A DNA stretch of 33,171 nucleotides from Nanosynbacter sp. (GTDB taxonomy: Bacteria; Patescibacteriota; Saccharimonadia; Saccharimonadales; Saccharimonadaceae): NCBI GenBank assembly GCA_015257485.1, contig JABZKC010000006.1:1-33171 (forward strand), given 5' to 3'. Of this stretch, positions 14,719 through 22,925 are shown piece after piece; positions within the stretch are counted from its first letter, which is position 1, and every line of letters begins with the position of its first letter. The position numbers were made by a program, and so were the translations under genes. The notes under the pieces are model-generated. The model searched no databases and was not told the origin of the DNA. It saw only the letters and a program-made list of their open reading frames with translations.

Positions 14719-15420
14719 ATGTCTGGACACAGTAAATGGGCTACCACAAAGCGCCAAAAAGCAATCGTGGACGCAAAACGTGGTGTAGCCTTCACTAAAA
14801 TTGGTAACCAAATCGCGATTGCTGCGCGTGCTGGTGCCGACCCAACCATGAATCCATCTCTTGCGATGGTATTAGAAAAAGCTCGCAAGGCTAACATGCC
14901 AAAGGTAAATATCGAACGTGCGATTGCGCGTGCCGCCGATAAAAATGCCGCAGCTTTGATTGAAGAAACCTACGAAGCCTATGGTCCGGCTGGTATTGGT
15001 TTGATTATCGAGATTGCTACCGATAACAAGAATCGTACTATGCCAGAAGTACGCAATGCGCTTTCAAAGAACGGCGGCCGCATGGCTGATCCTGGATCCG
15101 TGATGTTCCAATTTGCACGTAAGGGTGTGATTTTCATCGAAGATAAGGGTGAAGACGCACTGATGACTGCACTAGATGCTGGCGCAGAAGACGCCAATGA
15201 AACGGAAGATGGTATCGAAATTATTACCGAACCAACAGATTTGATGAAGGTGCGCAAGAATTTGATCGATGCTGGGCTCAATGTAGATTCTGCCGAACTC
15301 AAATATTTGCCAAACAACACCGTAGAGGTGAGCGAGGCAGATGCGGAAAAGGTAGACAAACTACTGGATGCCGTAGATGACCTCGATGATGTGATTAACG
15401 TCTTCACTAACGCAGCTTAA
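14719..15420 (+). CDS. yebC: YebC/PmpR-family (TACO1-like) protein
   Basis: 233 residues, full length for the family. It opens with MSGHSKWATTKRQKAIVDAK, the YebC signature, and contains YEAYGPAGIGLIIE, NKNRTMPEVR and FARKGVI. Members were named as transcription regulators; more recent work links them to translation at difficult sequences. A Shine-Dalgarno AAGGGG precedes the ATG, and TATAAT lies near 14677. It is a single-gene transcript with a terminator directly downstream. Confidence 0.95.
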   Translation: MSGHSKWATTKRQKAIVDAKRGVAFTKIGNQIAIAARAGADPTMNPSLAMVLEKARKANMPKVNIERAIARAADKNAAALIEETYEAYGPAGIGLIIEIATDNKNRTMPEVRNALSKNGGRMADPGSVMFQFARKGVIFIEDKGEDALMTALDAGAEDANETEDGIEIITEPTDLMKVRKNLIDAGLNVDSAELKYLPNNTVEVSEADAEKVDKLLDAVDDLDDVINVFTNAA

Positions 15421-15426
15421 TTTTAG

Positions 15427-15452
15427 AAGGAGCCTTCGCGGGCTCCTTTTTG
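15427..15452 (+). terminator. yebC terminator
   Basis: AAGGAGCC-TTCGCG-GGCTCCTTTTT. A second, partial copy of the right arm (GGCTCCTTTTTTTG) follows at about 15467-15480. Confidence 0.85.
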
Positions 15453-15577
15453 TGAGAACCTTATCAGGCTCCTTTTTTTGCTGGAGCTTAGTAGATTCTT
15501 TTTGTTGGTTTTTGATTAGTTTTCTGAGGGCGATTTTTCACTTTACGGGGAGGATATTTTCTGTTATGATAGTAAAT

Positions 15578-15663
15578 GGAAGGGTGGCCGAGTGGTTGAT
15601 GGCACCGGTCTTGAAAACCGGCAAGTTAACGCTTCGCAGGTTCGAATCCTGTCCCTTCCGCCA
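15578..15663 (+). tRNA. tRNA-Ser (anticodon TGA)
   Basis: Acceptor GGAAGGG pairs with CCCTTCC, discriminator G at 15660 and encoded CCA at 15661-15663. It has a long variable arm, TTCGAATCC T-loop and anticodon loop CTTGAAA with TGA. A -10-like TATGAT (15565-15570) lies 7 bases upstream. Confidence 0.97.
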
Positions 15664-15669
15664 AACCGT

Positions 15670-15746
15670 GGTACCGTAGCTCAGCTGGTTAGAGCGTAGG
15701 ACTCATAAGCCTAAGGTCACTGGTTCAATCCCAGTCGGTACTACCA
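15670..15746 (+). tRNA. tRNA-Met (anticodon CAT, elongator type)
   Basis: Acceptor GGTACCG pairs with CGGTACT (terminal G-U), encoded CCA at 15744-15746 and anticodon loop CTCATAA. It lacks the three G-C pairs of initiator tRNA in the anticodon stem. A CAT anticodon could also mark tRNA-Ile(CAU), the substrate of TilS in this window, so the identity is not certain. It lies 6 bases after tRNA-Ser. Confidence 0.9.
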
Positions 15747-15757
15747 TTTTTGTAATA

Positions 15758-15782
15758 TTAGAGTCAGAGTTGGCTCTTTTTA
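15758..15782 (+). terminator. Terminator of the tRNA-Ser/tRNA-Met unit
   Basis: AGAGTC-AGAGTT-GGCTCT followed by TTTTTATTT. From here to 15960 the spacer is AT-rich and I see no gene. Confidence 0.65.
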
Positions 15783-15960
15783 TTTATATATAACAAAAAA
15801 ACCACAGATTGTTTTTTATGTTATTACTCTTTAATGCTTAATCGCCATTAATGCATGTTAAATCTTTACAGAAGTTCAACTATTCATTGACGAACCATAA
15901 AGCTTATGCTTAAATGCGCTTGTTTAATGTTTATGTTCGCTTATTTTATTTTTACCCCTG

Positions 15961-16285
15961 TTATTGTTTTACTTTATGATATTCGCTTATGGGTCTTAAT
16001 ATTCCATAACGCGCATTTTTATCTCGTTTTTTCCCACTGTACTTCACAACAATACGGTCATCTATTAAGTCTTTAATGTTAGACTGGATGGCACGCAAAC
16101 CAGATTTACTAGCTTCTTTTATTTCATCCAATGTAGATTCTCCGTGATACAGAAGCCTATCTATAATGTCTTTCTTCGTAAGATTATAACCTCCGTAATT
16201 TTTGGCAATTTTTTAAGCACTTCACGGCTAATATTTTTATCATTACTATACCATGGCTAATGCTTCACCAATTTCGCATGATATT
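15961..16285 (-). pseudogene. Decayed C-terminal winged-helix protein remnant
   Basis: On the minus strand a frame with no start codon runs NYGGYNLTKKDIIDRLLYH, then GESTLDEIKEASKSGLRAIQ, then SNIKDLIDDRIVVKYSGKK and RYGILRPISEYHKVKQ-stop (15961). The helix-turn-helix pattern with a following basic wing resembles C-terminal DNA-binding domains of accessory ATP-binding or Fic-type regulators. Upstream, two other frames give YSNDKNISREVLKKLPK and CEIGEALAMV; these would join if two small indels (near 16205 and 16253) were repaired. The ruvA -10 box starts right after the remnant. A degraded accessory gene is likely; the exact family is unknown. Confidence 0.5.
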
Positions 16286-16293
16286 AAATAGGT

Positions 16294-16299
16294 TATAAT
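16294..16299 (+). promoter_or_regulatory. -10 element of ruvA
   Basis: TATAAT, then GGTTAC, then ATG. Six-base spacing predicts a leaderless mRNA. Confidence 0.65.
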
Positions 16300-16305
16300 G
16301 GTTAC

Positions 16306-16878
16306 ATGATAGCACACGTAGAAGGTACGATTGCGGAAAAATTCACCGGGCAGATTATTGTGGATGTGCATGGTGTGGGTTACGAAGTGAATCTTTCGGC
16401 AATTGATTTTGAGGAAATTAATGTGGGGGAGACTAAGAAATTTTACACTTATCACGCCGTTCGTGAGACTTCGGAAGACCTCTATGGTTTTACAACTCTG
16501 ATGGCCAAGAAAATTTTTGAAATGCTAATTTCCGTGAACGGGATTGGCCCAAAGGCTGGTATGGCAATTCTCTCTTTGGGGACGCCAGAAGAGGTGCGTA
16601 ACGCAATTGCTAATGCGGATAGTAGCTTTATCAGTAAAGCAAGCGGTGTGGGGAAAAAATCAGCGGAGCGCGTAATCGTTGATCTAAAAGATAAGGTGGG
16701 ATTACCAAGTCATTACACTGGCGCAGAGATTCAGACGAAGAAGCCAGAAAATAATGAAACTCTCGATGCTCTGATGGCGCTTGGCTTTAATCTAAAAGAA
16801 GCCACTGAGGCATTAAAAGAAATCGATGCAGATTTGTCAGTGGAAGATCAGATTCGTCTGGCGTTAAAAAATCGCTAA
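16306..16878 (+). CDS. ruvA: RuvA, Holliday junction branch-migration subunit
   Basis: 190 residues: N-terminal OB fold (MIAHVEGTIAEKF, VHGVGYEVNLS), tandem helix-hairpin-helix motifs (LISVNGIGPKAGMAILS and ASGVGKKSAERVIVDLKDK) and a C-terminal RuvB-binding domain (LDALMALGFNLKEATEAL). It binds four-way junctions and recruits RuvB. ruvB and ruvC are also in this window but not adjacent (17932 and 21765), so the classical ruvCAB cluster is broken up. There is no Shine-Dalgarno; TATAAT sits 6 bases before the ATG. Confidence 0.97.
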   Translation: MIAHVEGTIAEKFTGQIIVDVHGVGYEVNLSAIDFEEINVGETKKFYTYHAVRETSEDLYGFTTLMAKKIFEMLISVNGIGPKAGMAILSLGTPEEVRNAIANADSSFISKASGVGKKSAERVIVDLKDKVGLPSHYTGAEIQTKKPENNETLDALMALGFNLKEATEALKEIDADLSVEDQIRLALKNR

Positions 16879-16940
16879 TAAATAGACGAGTGCAGAAAGG
16901 CATTAAAATAAAAAGCCATTAGTGTGAAGAATCATTAGAG

Positions 16941-16973
16941 AAAAAATAGTTCCTAGCTGGAACTATTTTTTGT
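16941..16973. terminator. Bidirectional terminator between ruvA and the PH-domain gene
   Basis: AAAAAATAGTTCC-TAGCT-GGAACTATTTTTTG: symmetric stem with A-run and T-run, between convergent genes. Confidence 0.85.
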
Positions 16974-17006
16974 TAAAGTTTAGATTTATTGGTTTTTATG
17001 GGGATT

Positions 17007-17885
17007 TTATTTTCCGAGATTTGGGACGTTTAGAGTATCAGAAGAAGTGTCTGGGGCTTTTGGAGATTCTGAAGCCTCTGGAAATTCTGCAGATTCTACG
17101 GTTTCCGTTCCCTCTGCAACCGTCACTAATTCAGTATCGTCCGTTTTAGTCTCAGAGGTATTTTCGGCAACCGGCGCGGAAACTACTTCAGCTTGATGGG
17201 TGCGATGATCGATATGAATAGTGTTTGGAGTAGCAGTTTCTGGCTTGGCTTCAGATTTTTGGTTTTTCTTAGCGGCTAAAATTTCAGAAAGTGATTTTTT
17301 ATCAGTGTCAGCGGGGACTTCACACTCAGCGTCGGCAGGAATTTCACCTTTTTCGATATGGACGAAATGAGTAATGGTTTCGAGCTCATCAGTAGGCGTG
17401 TCGAGATATTTGAAAGTATAGGTAGTTTCATCACCGATAGTCGACATGCGGAGAGTACCAACTTCGAAGAGATGCTCGAAAAGGCCGGATTGCTTAAAGG
17501 ATACATCTTCCACAGAGACTAAATCGATCACATTCATCGCCGTATCAAAAAGCGAATTAGCGACACGCTGAATGAGGCGCTTATTAGTGACAAAAAGCTT
17601 GTTGGTGGTATAAACATTAAGACTAATCAAGGTTGCGATCCAAACCGTGCCAAGTACGATTGAGATAACCAAGAGGAAGAAAGCACGTCCACTGGCGTCG
17701 AGTGCGAAGATGAAGGAATTGCCAGCATTGATCAAAATATAGAGCGCAAAAAGCAAAATACTGGCGAGACAAGCTCCGGCAAAGATTAGAATTGGAATGA
17801 TTTTAGTACGTTTAATTTCGAGAACAATTCGCTCGCCAGCCTCAAGAGAAATGCCCAATTTTGGATTATAATTTTTCTGCTTCAT
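17007..17885 (-). CDS. Bacterial PH-like (DUF304/bPH2) membrane protein
   Basis: 292 residues from the chosen start. Two transmembrane segments (about residues 28-52 and 66-90) are followed by a bacterial PH-type domain: NKLFVTNKRLIQRVANSLFD, VIDLVSVEDVSFKQSGLFEHLFEVG and LRMSTIGDE. The last 110 residues are an acidic, Thr/Glu/Pro-rich tail of low complexity. The frame stays open 120 bases upstream into ruvB, but the ATG at 17885 has a Shine-Dalgarno (AGGGAAG) and a TATAAT box within the 46-base gap after ruvB. Function unknown; such proteins are thought to be envelope-associated. Confidence 0.8.
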   Translation of the reverse strand: MKQKNYNPKLGISLEAGERIVLEIKRTKIIPILIFAGACLASILLFALYILINAGNSFIFALDASGRAFFLLVISIVLGTVWIATLISLNVYTTNKLFVTNKRLIQRVANSLFDTAMNVIDLVSVEDVSFKQSGLFEHLFEVGTLRMSTIGDETTYTFKYLDTPTDELETITHFVHIEKGEIPADAECEVPADTDKKSLSEILAAKKNQKSEAKPETATPNTIHIDHRTHQAEVVSAPVAENTSETKTDDTELVTVAEGTETVESAEFPEASESPKAPDTSSDTLNVPNLGK

Positions 17886-17931
17886 ACGCTTCCCTATTAA
17901 ATTAGTTATATTATAACATATTTTCAGGTGA

Positions 17932-18939
17932 TTAGAGAGAAGCGAGGTGACGCTTGGCTTTTTCGGTGACGATGCGGCCACGTGGGGTCTTTTCGATGAA
18001 GCCAAGTTGAATCAAAAATGGTTCGTAATAGTCTTCAATCGTAGTGGCTTCATCACCGGTCAGGGCAGCAATGGTGGTGAGACCAACGGGGCGGTTACCA
18101 TAATTGTCGAGCATTAGTTGCAACATGTTGCGGTCGGCCGGATCGAGGCCAAGGGAGTCAATTTCCATCAAATTAAGTGCCTTCGTGGCAATTTCCAGAT
18201 TAACCGAGCCATCACCATGAACGTCAGCAAAATCCCGTACGCGCTTCATCAGGCGATTAGCAATACGCGGGGTGAGACGAGAGCGGGCAGCTAGGGTTGC
18301 AGTAGCTTCTTCAGAAATTTCCGTGCCAAGAATGCTGGCAGTACGGGCAATAATTTGACCAATTTCTGATTCATTGTAATATTCCAGACGATGCGTGATA
18401 CCGAAACGATCGCGAAGCGGCCCGGCCAACGAACCAGTGCGAGTAGTCGCGCCAATTACGGTAAAATGTGGCAGGTCGAGACGCACCGAACGAGCAGCTG
18501 GACCCTTACCGATCACGATGTCGAGCTTATAATCTTCCATGGCGGAATAAAGAATTTCCTCGACAGCGCGACGCAGACGATGAATTTCATCGATAAAAAG
18601 CACATCGCCATTTTGAAGATTGGTCAAGATAGAGGCGAGGTCACCGGCACGTTCAATGGCTGGACCAGAGGTGACACGCAGATTGGAGTCAAGTTCATGC
18701 GCGATTACATTGGCCATAGTAGTCTTACCAAGACCCGGTGGACCATAAAGTAGGACGTGATCCAAAGTGGTCCCATCATTACGTTTCTTTACCGCCGCGA
18801 TAGCGATCTTGAGATTCTTTTTCAAGCGCTCCTGGCCGATATACTCGGCGAAATTAGTTGGGCGAAGACTGACTTCTACTGCTTGCTCTTCCTGATCCTC
18901 CTCGTGCGATATATTGTCGATAACTCGCTCGATTGCCAT
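17932..18939 (-). CDS. ruvB: RuvB, Holliday junction DNA helicase
   Basis: 335 residues, full length. RPTNFAEYIGQERLKKNLKIAI, Walker A GPPGLGKTT, Walker B LFIDEIHRL, sensor 1 IGATTRTGSLAGPLRDRFGI and the C-terminal winged helix EPFLIQLGFIEKTPRGR are all present. It is the ATP-driven motor of RuvAB branch migration. A strong Shine-Dalgarno (ACGGAGGATT) precedes the ATG, in contrast to the leaderless ruvA. Its promoter TATAAT lies in the 60-base divergent region shared with rubrerythrin. Confidence 0.98.
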   Translation of the reverse strand: MAIERVIDNISHEEDQEEQAVEVSLRPTNFAEYIGQERLKKNLKIAIAAVKKRNDGTTLDHVLLYGPPGLGKTTMANVIAHELDSNLRVTSGPAIERAGDLASILTNLQNGDVLFIDEIHRLRRAVEEILYSAMEDYKLDIVIGKGPAARSVRLDLPHFTVIGATTRTGSLAGPLRDRFGITHRLEYYNESEIGQIIARTASILGTEISEEATATLAARSRLTPRIANRLMKRVRDFADVHGDGSVNLEIATKALNLMEIDSLGLDPADRNMLQLMLDNYGNRPVGLTTIAALTGDEATTIEDYYEPFLIQLGFIEKTPRGRIVTEKAKRHLASL

Positions 18940-18999
18940 AATCCTCCGTCTTTTGCTTAAATGCGTTATAATAGATTATACCATTAAGAAAGGAGTTAA

Positions 19000-19557
19000 A
19001 TGTCCGATATTGATAAATCCAATTTTAAAAATAGTAAGACCTATGATAATCTAAAAACCGCTTTCGCTGGAGAATCCCAAGCTCGCGTAAAATACCAGTT
19101 CTTTGCTTCTCGTGCTAAAAAGGATGGTTACGAACAAATTGCTGAAATTTTCACCGAAACCTCTGATAATGAGAAAGAACACGCCAAACTTTGGTATAAG
19201 TACCTTAATGACGGCGCTGTGGCTGACACCAGAACCAACCTCGAAATCGCGGCCGCTGGTGAAGATTACGAATGGACTGATATGTACAAAGAGTTCGCTC
19301 GTATCGCCCGTGAAGAAGGTTTTGATGAAATCGCCGACAAATTCGATGGCGTCGGGGCAATTGAAAAAGAGCACGAAGAACGCTACCGCAAATTGATCAA
19401 GAATATCGATGACGATGTAGTGTTTAAGTCTGAAAAAGTTACCGTCTGGAAGTGTCGTAACTGTGGTTACACCTTCGTAGGTAATGAAGCACCTGAGGTT
19501 TGCCCAGTGTGTGCACATCCACAAGCCTACTTTGAATTGCGTGCAATTAATTACTAA
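19000..19557 (+). CDS. Rubrerythrin
   Basis: 185 residues: an N-terminal ferritin-like four-helix diiron domain (AGESQARVKYQFFA, ETSDNEKEHAKLWYK, EGFDEIADKFDGVGAIEKEHEERY) and a C-terminal rubredoxin-type zinc/iron site CRNCGYTFVGNEAPEVCPVC. It reduces hydrogen peroxide in anaerobes and microaerobes using reduced rubredoxin or NADH as donor. AAGGAG just before the ATG and TATAAT around 18968 show a leadered gene, divergent from ruvB. This suggests exposure to oxygen in an otherwise fermentative cell. Confidence 0.96.
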   Translation: MSDIDKSNFKNSKTYDNLKTAFAGESQARVKYQFFASRAKKDGYEQIAEIFTETSDNEKEHAKLWYKYLNDGAVADTRTNLEIAAAGEDYEWTDMYKEFARIAREEGFDEIADKFDGVGAIEKEHEERYRKLIKNIDDDVVFKSEKVTVWKCRNCGYTFVGNEAPEVCPVCAHPQAYFELRAINY

Positions 19558-19941
19558 AAAACAGTAAATCAGAAACCCACTTATTTTTTGAAAACACGCT
19601 CTAGGCCGCTCGGCCAAGCTTACGGTTTTCAAAATAACAAGTGGGCTTTCTGATTTTTAAACTATAATAAACCGCATGTAATTTCAAAGTTTTTATTAAA
19701 AGCAAATAGGCTTCATTTTTTATGCAATAAAATAAATCGCACGCAACTTCAAAGTTTTACAAAAAAGCAAATAGGCGTTTAGTTGCTAAAAAAAGAGAAT
19801 GCCGCTTACCTCTGACGGAGCATAAGCTTGGCCGTTCGCCCCTTGGGACGCGGATTTGCGGCCTAGAGCGTCTCCGGAACGGGGTATGCGGCATTCTCTA
19901 TCCTTGAGCGGTCCGATAAAAGGCATGCGACATTCTCAAAT
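19558..19941. other. Non-coding spacer of nested inverted and direct repeats
   Basis: About 380 bases with no plausible gene. Hairpin I (19567-19657): 29-base arms around a loop containing ACGCTCTAGGCCGC and CGGCCAAGCTTA. A 48-50-base direct repeat (about 19666-19713 and 19731-19780) follows. Hairpin II (19795-19899) has 17-base AGAGAATGCCGC arms, and its interior carries the same two half-sites in reverse complement (19823-19834 and 19858-19871), separated by 23 extra bases. A third, degenerate copy of its right arm is at 19921-19937. Hairpin I can act as the rubrerythrin terminator. The rest may be a non-autonomous mobile element or structured RNA. Confidence 0.75.
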
Positions 19942-20343
19942 TTAGTTGTGGCGATTTTTCTTGATGTAGTCGTCTTCTTTTTCTAGTCTGGCGCGAAGCG
20001 TGTATTCGCGACATTTGCCGTTATTGCAATCGGCGGAAATGTAATTAAGTGAACCACCTTCACCATTAATATAAACACCATTCGGGTCGGTGAATAATTT
20101 AGGGTCCATAACCGTGAGATTTTCATCGGTAATGGTTTCCGGATAGTAGCCATTCTTGGCATAAAAACCTTCTTCGAGGGCATAATACATGGCATTGATC
20201 GCCTCTTTGCGCTGCTCATCGCGGTGCATGGCGTCGAGATTTTGCTTCTGCAAGAAGAAAAGAACTAGGGCAATCGAAACAAAAACTAAAACCACCACGA
20301 GTTCAATAAGAGTGAAACCAGATTTTTTGACTGTTTTATTCAT
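19942..20343 (-). CDS. Type IV pilin-like protein (prepilin with N-methylation motif)
   Basis: 133 residues. KKSGFTLIELVVVLVFVSIAL is a classical class III/type IV prepilin leader and helix (cleavage after Gly, Glu at +5), followed by a small soluble domain with a Cys pair (CNNGKC). Products are pseudopilins or pilins exported and processed by PilD-type peptidase, used in type IV pili or competence. No other pilus genes are here, so it is an orphan. An upstream in-frame ATG (20358) overlaps the -10 box, so the ATG at 20343 is chosen; TATAAT (20350-20355) lies exactly 6 bases before it. Divergent from radA. Confidence 0.85.
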   Translation of the reverse strand: MNKTVKKSGFTLIELVVVLVFVSIALVLFFLQKQNLDAMHRDEQRKEAINAMYYALEEGFYAKNGYYPETITDENLTVMDPKLFTDPNGVYINGEGGSLNYISADCNNGKCREYTLRARLEKEDDYIKKNRHN

Positions 20344-20349
20344 ACTCCC

Positions 20350-20393
20350 ATTATACATGGAATTTTGGGTTTTCGCCGAGAGATTGGTATAAT
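20350..20393. promoter_or_regulatory. Divergent promoters of the prepilin gene and radA
   Basis: Minus-strand TATAAT at 20350-20355 (ATG 20343) and plus-strand TATAAT at 20388-20393 (ATG 20400), both with N6 spacing. Confidence 0.75.
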
Positions 20394-20399
20394 TTCAAT

Positions 20400-21758
20400 A
20401 TGAAAGCTACTAAACAATATGCCTGTCAAAACTGTGGCGCGCGTTATAGTAAATGGGCTGGCCACTGTAATAACTGCGATGCATGGAATACCATCGTAGA
20501 GGATTTAGTAGTTGAGGATAGTTCTAGTGCGGGTAAGTTTGCTCTGGCGCAAGCTAAGGGCAGTGGAAAAACTTTGAGTTTTTCTAGTATTAAGGAAATC
20601 GCCGCTTCAGATGAAAAAGAGCGACTAAGAACCGAATTTGATTCCCTAAATGAAGTGCTGGGTGGTGGGATTTTGCGCGGTTCGGTAATTCTCTTTGCTG
20701 GGCAACCGGGCATTGGTAAGTCGACAATCTTAATGCAGATTTGCGCGAAGATTGCCAATGGCCATAAGGTGCTCTATGTTTCTGGCGAGGAATCAGCTGG
20801 CCAGGTGAAAATGCGAGCCGTGAGACTAGGGGCGAATTCCGAAACTTTAAGCTTTGCAGCCTCGACTTCTGGCAATGACATCGCGAAGACGATTGCTGAT
20901 GGCGAATTTGAACTGGTGATCGTGGACTCAATTCAGACTCTGGCGATTAATGAAATTTCTTCGGCGCCGGGGACGGTTTCACAAATTACTAATGCCGGCA
21001 ATCTGATCATTCAAGCCGCAAAAAAGACCGATACGGCGGTGATTATCGTGGGGCACGTGACGAAGGAAGGGACCTTGGCGGGACCGAAAGTTTTGGAGCA
21101 CTTGGTAGACGTAGTGCTTAATTTTGAAGGTGATCGCTATGGCGGATTTAAGACTATTCGTGCGGTTAAAAACCGTTTCGGTTCGACTAGCGAGGCAGCG
21201 ATTTTCGAGATGACGGAAAAGGGTTTGCAGGAAGTACAAAATCCTTCGGCGGCCCTACTAGCAGAGAGGCAAAACACGGATGGTTCAATTATTTTAGCGA
21301 CCTTAGAGGGCACCAGGCCACTGCTGGTAGAAATTCAAGCTCTAGTTTCGACCACGAATTTTGGTTACCCAAAACGTGCGGCTTCGGGTTTTGACCTGAA
21401 TCGATTAAATTTGCTGATTGCGGTGATCGAGCAACGTACTAAACTAAAATTAGATGATAAAGATGTTTTCTTAAACGTGGTGGGCGGGATTAAAATTAAA
21501 GATTCAGCTGCCGATCTCGCAGTATGTCTTGCGATTGCTTCGGCGGCAGCAGGACGGAAGCTCAGTGAAGAATATGTCGTGTTTGGGGAAGTGGGTCTAG
21601 GGGGAGAAATCCGCTCGGCTTTTCGACCAGACCAAAGAATCGCTGAAGCGAAAAAATTAGGTTTCAAACATGCTATCGCACCTGCGACAATTCATGATAA
21701 ATTTGTGATTCCAGTCAAGGATTTACGCACTACTTTAATTAAATATGTGAACGAGTAG
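20400..21758 (+). CDS. radA: RadA, DNA recombination/repair ATPase
   Basis: 452 residues: N-terminal C4 zinc finger (C9, C12, C23, C26), RecA-like ATPase with Walker A GQPGIGKST, the RadA-specific KNRFG motif and a C-terminal Lon-like domain (KIKDSAADLAVCLAIASAA, VFGEVGLGGEIRSAF). RadA is a branch-migrating helicase in recombination and transformation. ruvC follows 6 bases later and is probably co-transcribed, an appropriate pairing. Leaderless promoter: TATAAT at 20388-20393, 6 bases before the ATG. Confidence 0.97.
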   Translation: MKATKQYACQNCGARYSKWAGHCNNCDAWNTIVEDLVVEDSSSAGKFALAQAKGSGKTLSFSSIKEIAASDEKERLRTEFDSLNEVLGGGILRGSVILFAGQPGIGKSTILMQICAKIANGHKVLYVSGEESAGQVKMRAVRLGANSETLSFAASTSGNDIAKTIADGEFELVIVDSIQTLAINEISSAPGTVSQITNAGNLIIQAAKKTDTAVIIVGHVTKEGTLAGPKVLEHLVDVVLNFEGDRYGGFKTIRAVKNRFGSTSEAAIFEMTEKGLQEVQNPSAALLAERQNTDGSIILATLEGTRPLLVEIQALVSTTNFGYPKRAASGFDLNRLNLLIAVIEQRTKLKLDDKDVFLNVVGGIKIKDSAADLAVCLAIASAAAGRKLSEEYVVFGEVGLGGEIRSAFRPDQRIAEAKKLGFKHAIAPATIHDKFVIPVKDLRTTLIKYVNE

Positions 21759-21764
21759 AGATAG

Positions 21765-22241
21765 ATGAGAATTTTAGGAATTGACCCTGGTACAGGGATT
21801 TGTGGTTTTGGAGTGATCGAGGTGAAGCAAACTGGCCGCGCCAAAATGATTGATAACGGTGTGATTGCCACGCCGCCACACACTCCACTTTCAGAGCGCT
21901 TGCTCGATATTTACGAATCAATGCACGAAATCATTAAGCTAAATAAACCCGATTGTGTGAGCATCGAAAAACTCTTCTTCACCAAAAATATAACGACCGG
22001 TATTTCGGTGGCGGAGGCGAGAGGGGTGGTGCTTTTAGTTTGCAAACAACACAAACTGCCAACCTTCGAATACACGCCAAACGAAATCAAAAAGACCATG
22101 ACCGGTTATGGTTCAGCTGATAAAAAACAGATGCAGGAAATGGTAAAACTGCATCTGGATTTAACTAGCGTGCCAAAACCAGATGATGCGGCAGATGCTT
22201 TGGCCGCCGCAATCACCCATTCTTTAATGCATCGATATTAG
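21765..22241 (+). CDS. ruvC: RuvC, Holliday junction resolvase
   Basis: 158 residues. RNase H-fold nuclease with catalytic acids D7 (GIDPGT), E68 (VSIEKLFF) and the C-terminal PDDAADALAAA segment (D141/D144). It cuts Holliday junctions symmetrically. It lies 6 bases after radA, with a weak GAGTAGAG ribosome binding site, so it likely depends on the radA transcript. Confidence 0.96.
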   Translation: MRILGIDPGTGICGFGVIEVKQTGRAKMIDNGVIATPPHTPLSERLLDIYESMHEIIKLNKPDCVSIEKLFFTKNITTGISVAEARGVVLLVCKQHKLPTFEYTPNEIKKTMTGYGSADKKQMQEMVKLHLDLTSVPKPDDAADALAAAITHSLMHRY

Positions 22242-22266
22242 TAGATTGTTATTAGATTATTATAAT

Positions 22267-22301
22267 TACTCGACACCCACCAAATGAGCATCGAGTATTT
22301 C
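22267..22301. terminator. Possible terminator between ruvC and clpP
   Basis: ACTCGA / TCGAGT pairing across a 17-19-base loop between convergent genes. The stem is short, so this is tentative. Confidence 0.35.
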
Positions 22302-22307
22302 ATAAAA

Positions 22308-22910
22308 TTATTTAGCAATGACTTCGTCGATGATACCGTAATCTTTGGCTTCCTCAGCGGACATCCAATTATCACGATCCATATCTTTAATGATTTGGTC
22401 GACTTTTTTGCCGGTATTCTTAGCGAGAATTTCAGCGAGGCGTTTCTTCAAGAAAATACCTTCTTTGAGCATAATTTCCTGATCAGTGATCTTACCCTGA
22501 GTGCCAGAACTTGGCTGATGAATCATCACGCGAGCATTTGGCAGAGCGAAACGTTTACCTTTGGCACCACAGCTGAGCAACATAGCACCCATAGAGGCCT
22601 GAAGGCCGATACCAATAGTTTGAACATCTGGCTCAATGTAATTCATCGTGTCGATAATGGCGAGACCATCATAGACAGAGCCACCTGGAGAATTAATATA
22701 AAGTTTAATATCTTTCTTGGGATCTTCGTGAGCGAGAAAGAGGAGCTGGGCCACCACTAGGTTGGCAGTGTGAGCATTGACATCCTCACCGAGAAAGATA
22801 ATGCGATCATTTAAAAGTCTAGAGTAAATATCATAAGAGCGCTCGCCACGATTAGTGGTTTCAATGACGGTCGGTACGAGATAATCTTTGGGATTCAAAT
22901 TAGTTTGCAT
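22308..22910 (-). CDS. clpP: ClpP, ATP-dependent protease proteolytic subunit
   Basis: 200 residues. Catalytic triad S106 (GLQASMGAML), H131 (VMIHQPSSG) and D180 (MDRDNWMSAEEA); YINSPGGSVYDGLAI is the conserved oxyanion/strand segment. It forms a tetradecameric serine protease chamber fed by ClpC or ClpX. It is the last gene of the CIRCE operon clpC - membrane peptidase - clpP. AAGGAAAGGA provides the ribosome binding site in a 15-base gap. Confidence 0.97.
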   Translation of the reverse strand: MQTNLNPKDYLVPTVIETTNRGERSYDIYSRLLNDRIIFLGEDVNAHTANLVVAQLLFLAHEDPKKDIKLYINSPGGSVYDGLAIIDTMNYIEPDVQTIGIGLQASMGAMLLSCGAKGKRFALPNARVMIHQPSSGTQGKITDQEIMLKEGIFLKKRLAEILAKNTGKKVDQIIKDMDRDNWMSAEEAKDYGIIDEVIAK

Positions 22911-22925
22911 GGTAATTTCCTTTCC

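Noticed and set aside
19051..19632. 193-residue open frame on the minus strand
   Set aside because: Antisense to rubrerythrin; its beginning falls in hairpin I.
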